Source of the DNA: CAVWSM01 sp963799425
GTDB taxonomy: Bacteria > Actinomycetota > Actinomycetes > Jiangellales > Jiangellaceae
Length of the DNA stretch: 64,000 bases
Assembly (NCBI GenBank): GCA_963799425.1
Contig: CAWCXA010000011.1
Location: 124,001-188,000 of the forward strand
Reading direction: 5' to 3'
In this document: piece after piece, positions 33,628-42,281 of the stretch
Numbering within the stretch: position 1 is the first letter of the stretch
How the letters are laid out: every line of letters begins with the position of its first letter
Made by a program: the position numbers and the translations under genes
Notes under the pieces: model-generated
Seen by the model: the letters and a program-made list of their open reading frames with translations, nothing else
The model's database searches: none
Told to the model about the DNA's origin: nothing

Positions 33628-35157
33628 ATGGCCACGGTCGAGGATGTGCGAGCGATCAACGTACCCGTCCGAGACGTGGCCATGGTCGACGGTGTGTTCC
33701 GCGGCGGCCGCCGGGTGTCGGGCGCCGGCAACATACACGATGTCGTGGATCCGGCCAACGGTCGACCCGTGGCCCGCTACGGCCTGGCGACCGCCGAGGA
33801 CGTCGACGCCGCGGTCGCGGATGCACGCGCGGCGTTCCCCGAGTGGTCGGGCAGCACTCCGGCCGAGCGGTCAGCCGCTCTGACCCGCCTCGCTGCGATC
33901 CTCACCGAGCGAGCGGAGGGGCTCGCGCACACCGAGACCCGCCAGACTGGCAAGCCCATCCGGCTGTCGACCGGCTTCGACGTGCCCGGCACGATCGACA
34001 ACGTCGCCTACTTCGCCGGCGCCGCCCGTAGTCTCGAGGGCAGGGCGAGCGCGGAGTACAGCCCCGACCACACCTCGTCGATCCGCCGCGAAGCGGTCGG
34101 GGTGATCGGCTCGATCGCTCCGTGGAACTACCCGCTGCAGATGGCGGCCTGGAAGATCCTGCCCGCGATAGCCGCCGGCAACACGATCGTGCTCAAGCCC
34201 TCCGAGCTCACACCACTCACGTCGCTTGCCCTCGCCAAGGCCTGCCAGGACGCCGGCATTCCGGACGGTGTTGTCAACGTCGTGAGCGGGCTCGGGCTTG
34301 ACGCGGGACAGGCGCTGGTAGGCCATCCCGGTGTCGACATGGTCTCGTTCACCGGTTCGACCCGAGCCGGCCGCGAGGTCATGACCGCCGCGGCGCGCGG
34401 CCTCAAGCGCGTGCACATGGAGCTAGGAGGCAAGGCTCCGTTCCTCGTCTTCGACGACGCCGACCTCGATGCCGCCATCAACGGCGCGGTCGCGGGCTCC
34501 CTCATCAACACTGGGCAGGACTGCACCGCGGCAACCCGAGCGATCGTTCACCGCAGCGTGATCGACGACTTCGTCACCGGTGTCGCCGACCTCATGCGAG
34601 ACGTACGGCTTGGCAACCCGCTCGACCACGCCACCGACATGGGCCCGCTCGTGTCCATCGCGCAGCGTGACCGCGTGTCCGGCTTTGTGGAGCGTGCCCG
34701 CGCCGCCGGCGCGCGAGTCGTGACCGGTGGCCGGTCACCCGGCGGCGCCCTCGCCACCGGTGCCTTCTACGAGCCCACCCTCGTCACCGACGTCGACGCG
34801 GGTGCAGAGATCGTCCGCGATGAAGTTTTCGGGCCGGTGCTCGTCGCCATGGCGTTCGATACCGACGACGAGGGAATCGCGCTTGCCAACGACACGCCGT
34901 ACGGCCTCGCGGCATCGGCGTGGACTCGCGACGTTTTCCGGTCCCTGCGAGCCACGCGCGAGATCCGCGCGGGCTGCGTCTGGATCAACGACCACATCCC
35001 GATCGTGAGCGAGATGCCGCATGGGGGGTACGGTCAGTCGGGCTTCGGCAAGGACATGAGCCCTTACTCGTTCGATGACTACACCGTGGTCAAGCATGTG
35101 ATGTGCGACACCTCGGGGGTCGTCCGCAAGACCTGGCACCGCACAATCTTCACCTGA
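33628..35157 (+). CDS. Aldehyde dehydrogenase, 4-aminobutyraldehyde type
   Basis: A 509-residue NAD(P)-dependent aldehyde dehydrogenase. Motifs are GSIAPWNYPLQMAAWK, NTIVLKPSELTPL, SFTGSTRAGREV, the catalytic glutamate in MELGGKAPFLVF and the catalytic cysteine in NTGQDCTAATRA; the C-terminal EMPHGGYGQSGFGKD is typical of betaine- and aminobutyraldehyde dehydrogenases (PatD-like). The N-terminus has about 20 extra residues over the usual length. It is 45 bases upstream of potD on the same strand and divergent from the lrp–aminotransferase operon, so it likely oxidises 4-aminobutanal to GABA. Betaine aldehyde is an alternative substrate. Confidence 0.88.
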   Translation: MATVEDVRAINVPVRDVAMVDGVFRGGRRVSGAGNIHDVVDPANGRPVARYGLATAEDVDAAVADARAAFPEWSGSTPAERSAALTRLAAILTERAEGLAHTETRQTGKPIRLSTGFDVPGTIDNVAYFAGAARSLEGRASAEYSPDHTSSIRREAVGVIGSIAPWNYPLQMAAWKILPAIAAGNTIVLKPSELTPLTSLALAKACQDAGIPDGVVNVVSGLGLDAGQALVGHPGVDMVSFTGSTRAGREVMTAAARGLKRVHMELGGKAPFLVFDDADLDAAINGAVAGSLINTGQDCTAATRAIVHRSVIDDFVTGVADLMRDVRLGNPLDHATDMGPLVSIAQRDRVSGFVERARAAGARVVTGGRSPGGALATGAFYEPTLVTDVDAGAEIVRDEVFGPVLVAMAFDTDDEGIALANDTPYGLAASAWTRDVFRSLRATREIRAGCVWINDHIPIVSEMPHGGYGQSGFGKDMSPYSFDDYTVVKHVMCDTSGVVRKTWHRTIFT

Positions 35158-35202
35158 CAGTTCCACCCATCCACGCCGCGCAGAGACGAAGGAAGCCCAA
35201 CC

Positions 35203-36402
35203 ATGACCCGTAAGCCCCCGCTTTCCCCGGAGGCCCGCGCCGTCCTCTCGCTGATGTCCCGTCGCACAGTGCTGCGTGGGGCGGGCGCGCTGGGCGCCGC
35301 CGCCGCCCTGGCCGCCTGCGGCACGGACGGCACCACCAGTGACGCTCCGTCGGCGGCGACCGACTTGTCGGAGGAGGAAAAGGTCGTCCGGTGGGCCAAC
35401 TGGGCCTACTACCTCGACTACGACGACGAGGCGCAGAACTACCCGACCCTCGAGCGGTTCAAGCAGGAGACCGGGATAGACGCGACCTACGTCGAGGACA
35501 TCGAGGACAACGACTCCTATTTCAGCAAGATCGCGCCGCAGCTCCGCGACGGCCAGGACATCGGCCAGGACCTCGTGGTGTTCACCGACTGGATGGCCAC
35601 TCGCCTGATCCGTCAGTCCCTCGTGCAAAAGCTCGACGCCGCCAACATCCCCAACAAGGGCAACATCCTGGCCAACCTCGCCAACGTCGATTTCGACCCC
35701 GGCCGCGAGCACTCCCTGACCTGGCAGTCCGGCTTCGCCGGCATAGCGTGGAACATGGAGAAGGTGCCCAACGGCCTGCAGTCGGTATCCGACCTGTGGA
35801 ACCCGGAGCTGCGCGGCCGGGTCGAAGTGTTGTCGGAGATGCGCGACACGATGGGCCTGATCATGCTCGAGCAGGGGGTCGACATCTCGGGGGACTTCAG
35901 TGACGACGAGTTCTTCAACGGACTCGACGTCCTGCAGCAGCAGCTCGACAACGGCCAGATCCGGCAGGTCAAGGGCAACTCCTACACCGAGGACCTGATT
36001 TCCGAGGACGCCCTCGCCGTCATCGCCTGGTCCGGAGACATCACTGCACTCAATGTCGAGAACGGCGAGAAGTGGCAGTTCGCCATCCCGGATGCGGGCG
36101 GCACTCTCTGGAGCGACAACCTGCTCGTTCCGATCGGCTCGCCATACAAGGCCAACGCGGAGCAAGTGATCAACTTCTACTACGACCCCGCGGTAGCAGC
36201 TGAGGTTGCGGCCTATGTCAATTACATCTGCCCGGTGCAAGGCGCCAAGGAGGAGATCGTCAAGATCGACCCCGCGCTCGCTGAGAACCAACTGATCTTC
36301 CCCGACGACACGACTCTGGCAAACGTCAAAGTCTTCCGCTCGCTGTCGCCGGAGGAGGAGACGACCTTCTCCACCGAGTACCAGAAGACGCTGGGTAACT
36401 GA
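35203..36402 (+). CDS. potD: Spermidine/putrescine ABC transporter substrate-binding lipoprotein
   Basis: A 399-residue solute-binding protein. The N-terminus has a twin-arginine (R20-R21 in MSRRTVLRG) and a hydrophobic stretch ending in the lipobox LAAC with C39, so it is probably exported by Tat and anchored as a lipoprotein. The mature part shows WANWAYYLDYDDEA, ITALNVENGEKWQFAIPDAG and NLLVPIGSPYKANAEQVINF, typical of PotD/PotF proteins. The gene follows the dehydrogenase by 45 bases and its TGA overlaps the potA ATG by one base. Confidence 0.92.
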   Translation: MTRKPPLSPEARAVLSLMSRRTVLRGAGALGAAAALAACGTDGTTSDAPSAATDLSEEEKVVRWANWAYYLDYDDEAQNYPTLERFKQETGIDATYVEDIEDNDSYFSKIAPQLRDGQDIGQDLVVFTDWMATRLIRQSLVQKLDAANIPNKGNILANLANVDFDPGREHSLTWQSGFAGIAWNMEKVPNGLQSVSDLWNPELRGRVEVLSEMRDTMGLIMLEQGVDISGDFSDDEFFNGLDVLQQQLDNGQIRQVKGNSYTEDLISEDALAVIAWSGDITALNVENGEKWQFAIPDAGGTLWSDNLLVPIGSPYKANAEQVINFYYDPAVAAEVAAYVNYICPVQGAKEEIVKIDPALAENQLIFPDDTTLANVKVFRSLSPEEETTFSTEYQKTLGN

Positions 36403-37556
36403 TGACCAACAGCACGGACATCGCCGATGGCGGCGCGGGAGACCTTCGGCTGGTCGGGCTGACCAAGCGGTTCGGCTCCTTCACCGCGGTCGACGGCATC
36501 GACCTGACAGTGCCCGAGGGGTCGTTCTTCGCACTCCTCGGGCCGTCGGGTTGCGGCAAGACGACGACGCTCCGCATGATTGCCGGCCTCGAGGAGCCCA
36601 CTGCCGGCCAGATCGTGCTCGGCGGGCAGGACGTCACGTACTCGAAGCCCTACAAGCGGCCCGTCAACACCGTCTTCCAGAGCTATGCGCTCTTTCCGCA
36701 CCTCGACGTCTTCGAGAACGTCGCCTTCGGCCTCCGGCGTCGTGGGTTCCAGCACCCGAAACCACAGGTCGAGGAGGCGCTCGAGCTGGTCCAGCTGGGC
36801 CACCTGGCCCGGCGCAAGCCCAGTCAGCTCTCCGGCGGGCAGCAGCAACGCGTCGCACTGGCCCGGGCGATCGTCAACCGACCACGCGTGCTGCTCCTCG
36901 ACGAGCCGCTCGGTGCGCTCGACCTCAAGCTGCGGCGTCAGATGCAGGTCGAGCTCAAGCGCATCCAGACCGAGGTCGGCCTCACCTTCGTGCACGTCAC
37001 GCACGACCAGGAAGAGGCCATGACGATGGCCGACACCATTGCGGTGATGAACGAGGGACGCGTCGAGCAGCTGGGTGCGCCCACCGCGCTGTACGAGTCG
37101 CCACACACGACGTTCGTCGCCAACTTCCTCGGCCAGTCCAACCTCGTGACGGGGCGGGTCATCGCGGCTGGAGACGTGATGATGGTTGACGTGCTGGGCA
37201 CCCCGATCGCAGTGCCGGTCAGCCGCTCGCACGTGACCGGCAGCTCGGCGCTGGTGGGCGTCCGGCCGGAGAAGGTGCGCTTGATCACCGATCCCGCCGC
37301 CGTGCCTGCCGGCCTCAACGTCCTGCGCGGCGGCGTGGTGCGCGACGCAAGCTTCATGGGCGTCTCGACGCAGTACCTCGTCGAGATGCCTTGGGGCCAG
37401 GAGCTCACCGTCTTCACCCAGAATCTCGGTGCGGGCGTGGTCGTTCCCGGCACACCGGTCATCCTGGCGTGGGACGTTCAGCACACGTTCGCGCTCAGCG
37501 GTGACGCGGATGCCGGCGTGATCGTCGACAAGCAGCTCGCCACCGGCGCGGTCTGA
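36402..37556 (+). CDS. potA: Spermidine/putrescine ABC transporter ATP-binding protein
   Basis: A 384-residue ABC ATPase. Walker A is GPSGCGKTTTLRMIAGLEEP, the Q-loop FQSYALFPHLDVFENV, the signature LSGGQQQRVALARAI, Walker B LLLDEPLGALD, and the H-loop FVHVTHDQEEAM. A C-terminal TOBE domain (about 270–375, VGVRPEKVRL) is typical of PotA/spermidine importers. It starts within the potD stop and is followed by potB after 19 bases. Confidence 0.94.
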   Translation: MTNSTDIADGGAGDLRLVGLTKRFGSFTAVDGIDLTVPEGSFFALLGPSGCGKTTTLRMIAGLEEPTAGQIVLGGQDVTYSKPYKRPVNTVFQSYALFPHLDVFENVAFGLRRRGFQHPKPQVEEALELVQLGHLARRKPSQLSGGQQQRVALARAIVNRPRVLLLDEPLGALDLKLRRQMQVELKRIQTEVGLTFVHVTHDQEEAMTMADTIAVMNEGRVEQLGAPTALYESPHTTFVANFLGQSNLVTGRVIAAGDVMMVDVLGTPIAVPVSRSHVTGSSALVGVRPEKVRLITDPAAVPAGLNVLRGGVVRDASFMGVSTQYLVEMPWGQELTVFTQNLGAGVVVPGTPVILAWDVQHTFALSGDADAGVIVDKQLATGAV

Positions 37557-37575
37557 GCGGACGAAGGACTCTCAC

Positions 37576-38478
37576 GTGGTCGCCGTCATCAGTAACGCCA
37601 CCGCCCACGAGGACGCTGGCCGGTCCCGGCGCAGGCGGCGGCGCATCGCCTACCTCCTGCTGCTTCCCGGCCTCCTGTGGCTCGCCATCTTCTTCGTCGC
37701 CCCGATCCTCACGTTGTTCGGCACGTCGCTGCAGACCCCTGTGCCGGGTGGCGACGTCGGGCAATACCAGCAGAGCTTCCGGTTCGCCAACTACATCGAT
37801 GCCATCAGCGAGTACATCCCGCACTTCGTGCGTTCGTTCGTGTACGCCGGAACCGCCACCGTGCTCGCGCTTCTCATCGGCTATCCGATCGCCTATTTCA
37901 TCGCGTTCAAGGCCGGCCGCTGGCGCAACCTGCTCCTGGTTATGGTCGTGGCGCCGTTCTTCACGAGCTTCATCCTTCGCACGGTGGCCTGGCGGCAGAT
38001 CCTCGCCGAAGAGGGCTTTGTCGTGCAGACGATGAAGACCATCGGCATCGTGCCCGACGACATGAACGTCACCGCGAGCGCCTTCGCCGTCGTGATGGGC
38101 CTCACCTACAACTTCCTCGCGTTCATGACTCTGCCGATCTACGCAAGCCTGGAGCGCGTTGACCACCGCGTGATCGAGGCCGGCTCCGACCTCTACGGCA
38201 ACGCGTTCAGCGTGCTACGCAAAGTCACCGTGCCGCTGTCGATGCCGGGCATCGTCGCGGGCACTCTGTTGACATTCATCCCGGCGGCCGGCGACTACGT
38301 CAACGCCGCCCTGCTCGGCACCGCCCGCACGCAGATGATCGGTAACGTCGTCGAGAGCAGGTTCTTCCGCATCCAGGACTACCCGACTGCTGCCGCACTG
38401 TCGTTCGTACTCATGGCGACGATCCTCGTGCTCGTCACGCTCTACATCCGACGTGCCGGGACAGAGGAGCTCGTATGA
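37576..38478 (+). CDS. potB: Polyamine ABC transporter permease PotB
   Basis: A 300-residue inner-membrane permease with six predicted helices, beginning LLLLPGLLWLAIFFVAPIL type (YLLLLPGLLWLAIFFVAP). The EAA loop, where the ATPase docks, is VIEAGSDLYGNAFSVLRKVT followed by PLSMPGIVAGTLL. The GTG start is preceded by GAAGGA. The stop overlaps the potC ATG by 4 bases. Confidence 0.92.
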   Translation: MVAVISNATAHEDAGRSRRRRRRIAYLLLLPGLLWLAIFFVAPILTLFGTSLQTPVPGGDVGQYQQSFRFANYIDAISEYIPHFVRSFVYAGTATVLALLIGYPIAYFIAFKAGRWRNLLLVMVVAPFFTSFILRTVAWRQILAEEGFVVQTMKTIGIVPDDMNVTASAFAVVMGLTYNFLAFMTLPIYASLERVDHRVIEAGSDLYGNAFSVLRKVTVPLSMPGIVAGTLLTFIPAAGDYVNAALLGTARTQMIGNVVESRFFRIQDYPTAAALSFVLMATILVLVTLYIRRAGTEELV

Positions 38479-39335
38479 GCATCGCCGAACGCCAGGAGCA
38501 GGAGGCCCTGCCGCGCTCGGCGCGACACCGACCGACGGCGGTCCAACAGGGCATCCACTGGTTGCGCGAGCACCTGCTGCTCATCTATGTGGTTCTCGCT
38601 TTCGCCTACATCTTCCTGCCGATCGCCTACGTCACCGTCTTCTCGTTCAACGAGCCCGGACGCAGCAACCTCACCTGGCGTGGCTTCACCCTCGAGAACT
38701 GGGCAAACCCGTGCGGTGCACCGCAGGTGTGCGAGGCGGTCGGCAACAGCCTCAAGATCGGCGTGGTCGCCACCATCGGCGCCACGGTGCTCGGGACGAT
38801 GGTTGCGTTCGCTCTCAGTCGTTACCGGTTCCGGGGTCGCGGCGCGGTCAACCTGCTCATCTTCCTGCCGATGGCCACACCTGAGGTTGTGCTGGCCGCC
38901 TCGCTGCTGACCTTGTTCCTCAACCTCGGGACTTTCGAGCTCGGTTTCACCACGATCGTCATCGCGCACGTGATGTTCTGCATCAGCTTCGTCGTGGTCA
39001 CGGTCAAGGCCAGGCTCGCGAGCCTCGACCCGCGGCTGGAAGAAGCGGCGATGGACCTCTACGGGAACGAGCGCGTCACGTTCCTGCGGGTGACCCTGCC
39101 GCTCGCTGCGCCCGGCATCATCGGTGGGGCACTCCTGGCGTTCAGCCTGTCGTTCGACGACTACATCATCACCAGCTTCAACTCTGGTGCTTTCGTGACG
39201 TTCCCCAAGTTCGTGTACGTGTCTGCACAGCGCGGCATCCCCGCCCAGGCGTACGTGGTCGGCGCGGCCATGTTCTTCATCGCGCTGCTGCTTGTCGGTG
39301 GTGCCGAGCTGCTGCGGCGGCGCCGGGTGGTCTGA
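38475..39335 (+). CDS. potC: Polyamine ABC transporter permease PotC
   Basis: A 286-residue permease with six helices. The first helix is LLIYVVLAFAYIFLPIAYVT; the periplasmic loop carries FNEPGRSNLTWRGFTLENW; the EAA loop is LEEAAMDLYGNERVTFLRVT. It pairs with PotB to form the pore. It is the last gene of the dehydrogenase–potDABC operon, and a hairpin follows before a convergent gene. Confidence 0.92.
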   Translation: MSIAERQEQEALPRSARHRPTAVQQGIHWLREHLLLIYVVLAFAYIFLPIAYVTVFSFNEPGRSNLTWRGFTLENWANPCGAPQVCEAVGNSLKIGVVATIGATVLGTMVAFALSRYRFRGRGAVNLLIFLPMATPEVVLAASLLTLFLNLGTFELGFTTIVIAHVMFCISFVVVTVKARLASLDPRLEEAAMDLYGNERVTFLRVTLPLAAPGIIGGALLAFSLSFDDYIITSFNSGAFVTFPKFVYVSAQRGIPAQAYVVGAAMFFIALLLVGGAELLRRRRVV

Positions 39336-39371
39336 TCGCGGCTGCGGCTGCTGGAATGACCACGTGAAGCA

Positions 39372-39423
39372 GGGCTTTCCCCGCGGGACCAGGCATACAG
39401 GCCTCGCGGTGCGTGGAAAGTCC
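39372..39423. terminator. Hairpin between potC and the convergent AAA+ gene
   Basis: GGGCTTTCCCCGCG at 39372–39385 pairs with CGCGG at 39405–39409 and GGAAAGTCC at 39415–39423, with a G·T pair and a 5-base bulge on the right arm. It sits between convergent ends and may act in both directions. Confidence 0.5.
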
Positions 39424-39432
39424 TAGGGGTGG

Positions 39433-40962
39433 CTAGGGCAGCTGGCCGTTCAGCCCACCGAAATGAGCCGCGCCGCCATCGTCACCCGCCGTGCCCAACA
39501 GCGACCGCGTCAGCGCCTCCTGGTCGTGCAGGAGCTCGTCCAGCGCCACGCCGAGATGGCGGTCGGCGGGGGCGACCCCCTCCTCAGCGGCGATCAGGAC
39601 CGCCCGGCGCACGAGCTCCTTGGCGAACGAGGCGGTGGATCCGGCCGACCGTGCTGCGGCGTCGTCAACCGCCTCGGCACTGAACGGCAGCCCGGCCGCG
39701 TACAACCGGAGCAGATCACGGCGAGCGGCTTCGTCCGGCAGCGGGATCTCGACTGCGAGGTCGACGCGCCCCGGTCGCTGGGCCAGCGCAGGCTCGAGCA
39801 GGTCGGCTCGGTTGGTCGTCAGCACGAACGCGACGTCTGCGTCGGAGGAGAGCCCGTCGAGTACGTCGAGCACCTCGAACAGCAGCGGTTGGGCACCGGG
39901 GAAGTGGTCGCGATGCTCCGCGACCAGGTCGCAGTCCTCGAGCACGACCATCGCTGGTTCGAGAGCACGCGCCATCTCGGCGGCGTCGCGTACGAAGCGG
40001 ATCGACGCGCCCTGCAGCAGAACCACCGTGACGCCGGACAATGTGCTGACCAGGTAGCGCACCGTGTGCGTCTTGCCAGTGCCGGGCGCTCCATACAACA
40101 GCACGCCACGCTTGAGGTGCTGCCCCGCTGCGCGCAGCGTCTCGCGGTGGGTGGCGATGCCGGCGACGTGGCGCGTGACCCGCTCGAGCACACCCTCGGG
40201 CAGAACCACGTCCGTGCGGCGCAGCGTCGGGCGCCGATGGAAGATGATCCCACCGATGCCTGGCTCGTACTCGGACACTCCCAGGGTGAGCACCTGTCCG
40301 CGAAACACGCTGTGCTCCACCATCAGCCGGCGTATCTCGGCCAGCAGGTCGGTGGCCGCGGACTCGTCGCCCCCGAGCACTTCCAGCCGCGCCTGCTGCT
40401 GGCCGAACTGCGGGCTCGCTGTGCGTTGCAGCACGGCGACCGGTGCCCCGCCGTACCGAAACAACCGAATGCCGAAGGAGATCGCCCGCCGCTCGCTGTC
40501 GGGACCTGCCGGAAGGTTGGCATAGTCGACCGCGGCGACCGTGAACTGCCGCCAGGGCCCGCTCGCCATCGTGACAATCTCGGCGAAGGAGTGGTGGCGG
40601 CGCTGATCGCCACCGCCGACCCCAAGCGTGCTTGATGTGTCATCCCGGCCAGCGATGAGCTCCAGCGCGATGTCGGCGTTGACCACCTGGTGCCCGGGAA
40701 GGTCCTCGGTCACGACCGGCAGCTGCCGTGGATCCGACCCGAGATGTTCCCTCAGAGGCACGGTGATTGGCACACCCTGGTCGCCGCGCGCATGCACCTG
40801 GTGGACGACCTGCTCCAGGAACTGCTGGAACGCCTCGACGAACTCCCACGACCGCTCGTCCAGCGCCGGCGGCTCGGCCTCCCCGCTGCTTTCGGCCGAC
40901 GGATTGTCGGGCACTCCAGCGCTAACGGATCCGTACGAGAAGAAGCCACCACCCTGCGACAT
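39433..40962 (-). CDS. AAA+ family ATPase of unknown role
   Basis: A 509-residue protein with a single AAA+ module (about 260–470). Walker A is GAPGTGKTHT at residues 291–298, Walker B MVVLEDCDL, sensor 1 LTTNRADLL and the arginine finger in LAQRPGRVDLAVEIPLPD. The N-terminal 250 residues do not match a domain I know; they are globular-looking with no membrane segment or signal peptide. The C-terminus is a small helical lid followed by a 40-residue tail. It lies 53 bases downstream of the alanine dehydrogenase on the same strand. A substrate-unfolding or remodelling role is likely, but the target is not evident. Proteasome or Vps4-like use cannot be decided. Confidence 0.78.
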   Translation of the reverse strand: MSQGGGFFSYGSVSAGVPDNPSAESSGEAEPPALDERSWEFVEAFQQFLEQVVHQVHARGDQGVPITVPLREHLGSDPRQLPVVTEDLPGHQVVNADIALELIAGRDDTSSTLGVGGGDQRRHHSFAEIVTMASGPWRQFTVAAVDYANLPAGPDSERRAISFGIRLFRYGGAPVAVLQRTASPQFGQQQARLEVLGGDESAATDLLAEIRRLMVEHSVFRGQVLTLGVSEYEPGIGGIIFHRRPTLRRTDVVLPEGVLERVTRHVAGIATHRETLRAAGQHLKRGVLLYGAPGTGKTHTVRYLVSTLSGVTVVLLQGASIRFVRDAAEMARALEPAMVVLEDCDLVAEHRDHFPGAQPLLFEVLDVLDGLSSDADVAFVLTTNRADLLEPALAQRPGRVDLAVEIPLPDEAARRDLLRLYAAGLPFSAEAVDDAAARSAGSTASFAKELVRRAVLIAAEEGVAPADRHLGVALDELLHDQEALTRSLLGTAGDDGGAAHFGGLNGQLP

Positions 40963-41015
40963 GGCTCCGGACGATAGCTGGCTGGCAAGCGGCTCCGCTT
41001 GCCTTTCGGCCTGTG

Positions 41016-42131
41016 TCAGGCGATGACGTCGACTACTGCCTTGGCGGGCAGGTCATGCGCCTGCGCAACCGCCTCGTTGGTGAGCACGCCGTCATGCGTG
41101 TGCAGCCCCTGCGCCAGCGCCGCGTCGTCGCGCAGTGCGCCGCGCCAGCCCTTGTCGGCGAGCGCCACGACGTACGGCAGCGTCACGTTGGTCAGCGCGT
41201 ACGTCGACGTGTGTGGAACCGCGCCCGGCATGTTGGCGACGCAGTAGAACACCGACTCGTGCACGCGGTAGGTCGGATCGGCGTGCGTGGTGGGGCGGGA
41301 GTCCTCGAAGCAGCCGCCCTGGTCGATCGCGATGTCGACGAGAACGCTGCCCGGCTTCATCCGCTCGACCAGGGCGTTGCCGACGAGCCGCGGAGCCTTG
41401 GCGCCAGGGATGAGCACCGCGCCGATGACCAGATCGGCGGCGAGCACCTCGCGTTCGATCTCGTACGCATTGGCGGCAACCGTCTTGAGCGCGCCACGGT
41501 AGACGCGGTCGAGGTCCTTGAGCTTCGTCACGTCGCGGTCGAGCACTGTCACATCGGCACCCATGCCGACAGCAATGGCGGCAGCATTGGCGCCGGACAC
41601 GCCGCCGCCGAGGACGACAACCTTTGCCGGGCGTACGCCGGGAACACCGCCGAGCAGGACGCCGCGACCGCCGCCGGCGCGCATCAGGCTGTCGGCGCCG
41701 ACCTGTGTGGCGAGCCGGCCAGCCACCTCGCTCATGGGGGCGAGCAACGGCAAGGCGCCGTTGGCGAGCTGCACGGTCTCGTAGGCGACGCTTGTGGTGC
41801 CCGAGGTCAGCAGCGCGTCGGTGCACGGTCGGGAGGCCGCGAGGTGCAGGTAGGTGAACAGCACCTGGTCGGTGCGCAGCCGGTGGTACTCCTCGGCGAT
41901 CGGCTCTTTGACCTTGAGCAGCAGCTCGGCCTCACCCCAGACGTCGTCGGCGGAGTCAAGGATCTTGGCACCCGCGGCGAGGAACTCCTCGTCGGTGATC
42001 GACGAGCCCAGGCCCGCACCACGCTCGACGACCACGTCGTGGCCACGGCTGGCGAGCTCGTGCACGCCCGCAGGCGTCACTGCCACGCGGTACTCGTGGT
42101 TCTTGACCTCACGGGGGATCCCTACGCGCAT
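41016..42131 (-). CDS. ald: Alanine dehydrogenase
   Basis: A 371-residue NAD-dependent enzyme interconverting L-alanine and pyruvate plus ammonia. The N-terminus MRVGIPREVKNHEYRVAVTP, the substrate-binding LTSGTTSVAYETVQL, the Rossmann motif VVVLGGGVSGANAAAIAVGM and GSVLVDIAIDQGGCFEDSRP (quoted in part) are typical of AlaDH. Length is right. It is divergent from the agmatinase, sharing a 150-base region with an inverted repeat. It could recycle alanine made when the putrescine-type aminotransferase uses pyruvate as acceptor. Confidence 0.95.
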   Translation of the reverse strand: MRVGIPREVKNHEYRVAVTPAGVHELASRGHDVVVERGAGLGSSITDEEFLAAGAKILDSADDVWGEAELLLKVKEPIAEEYHRLRTDQVLFTYLHLAASRPCTDALLTSGTTSVAYETVQLANGALPLLAPMSEVAGRLATQVGADSLMRAGGGRGVLLGGVPGVRPAKVVVLGGGVSGANAAAIAVGMGADVTVLDRDVTKLKDLDRVYRGALKTVAANAYEIEREVLAADLVIGAVLIPGAKAPRLVGNALVERMKPGSVLVDIAIDQGGCFEDSRPTTHADPTYRVHESVFYCVANMPGAVPHTSTYALTNVTLPYVVALADKGWRGALRDDAALAQGLHTHDGVLTNEAVAQAHDLPAKAVVDVIA

Positions 42132-42214
42132 GGCACTTCCTCTGCTGGGCGATGTGGCGCTGCTGCCGATGAGTGTGAGGCCTGACTGGGGTTGACGCAA
42201 GTGATTCGATGGAG

Positions 42215-42238
42215 GATTGCCAAGATGACCTTGCAATC
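42215..42238. promoter_or_regulatory. Inverted repeat between ald and the agmatinase gene
   Basis: GATTGC at 42215–42220 is matched by GCAATC at 42233–42238, with further partial pairing inward (AAG/CTT) and outward (GGAG/CTCC with an offset). It lies about 85 bases upstream of the ald ATG and 45 upstream of the agmatinase ATG. An Lrp-type regulator is a likely binder, since ald genes are commonly under such control; this is inference. Confidence 0.45.
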
Positions 42239-42281
42239 TCCTCATCCGAGCCCCGTGCACCTGCCTCCGCGGCGTGGCAAG

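Noticed and set aside
34735..36291. A 518-codon minus-strand frame opposite the dehydrogenase end and potD.
   Set aside because: It has no start signal or domain and is antisense to two convincing genes.
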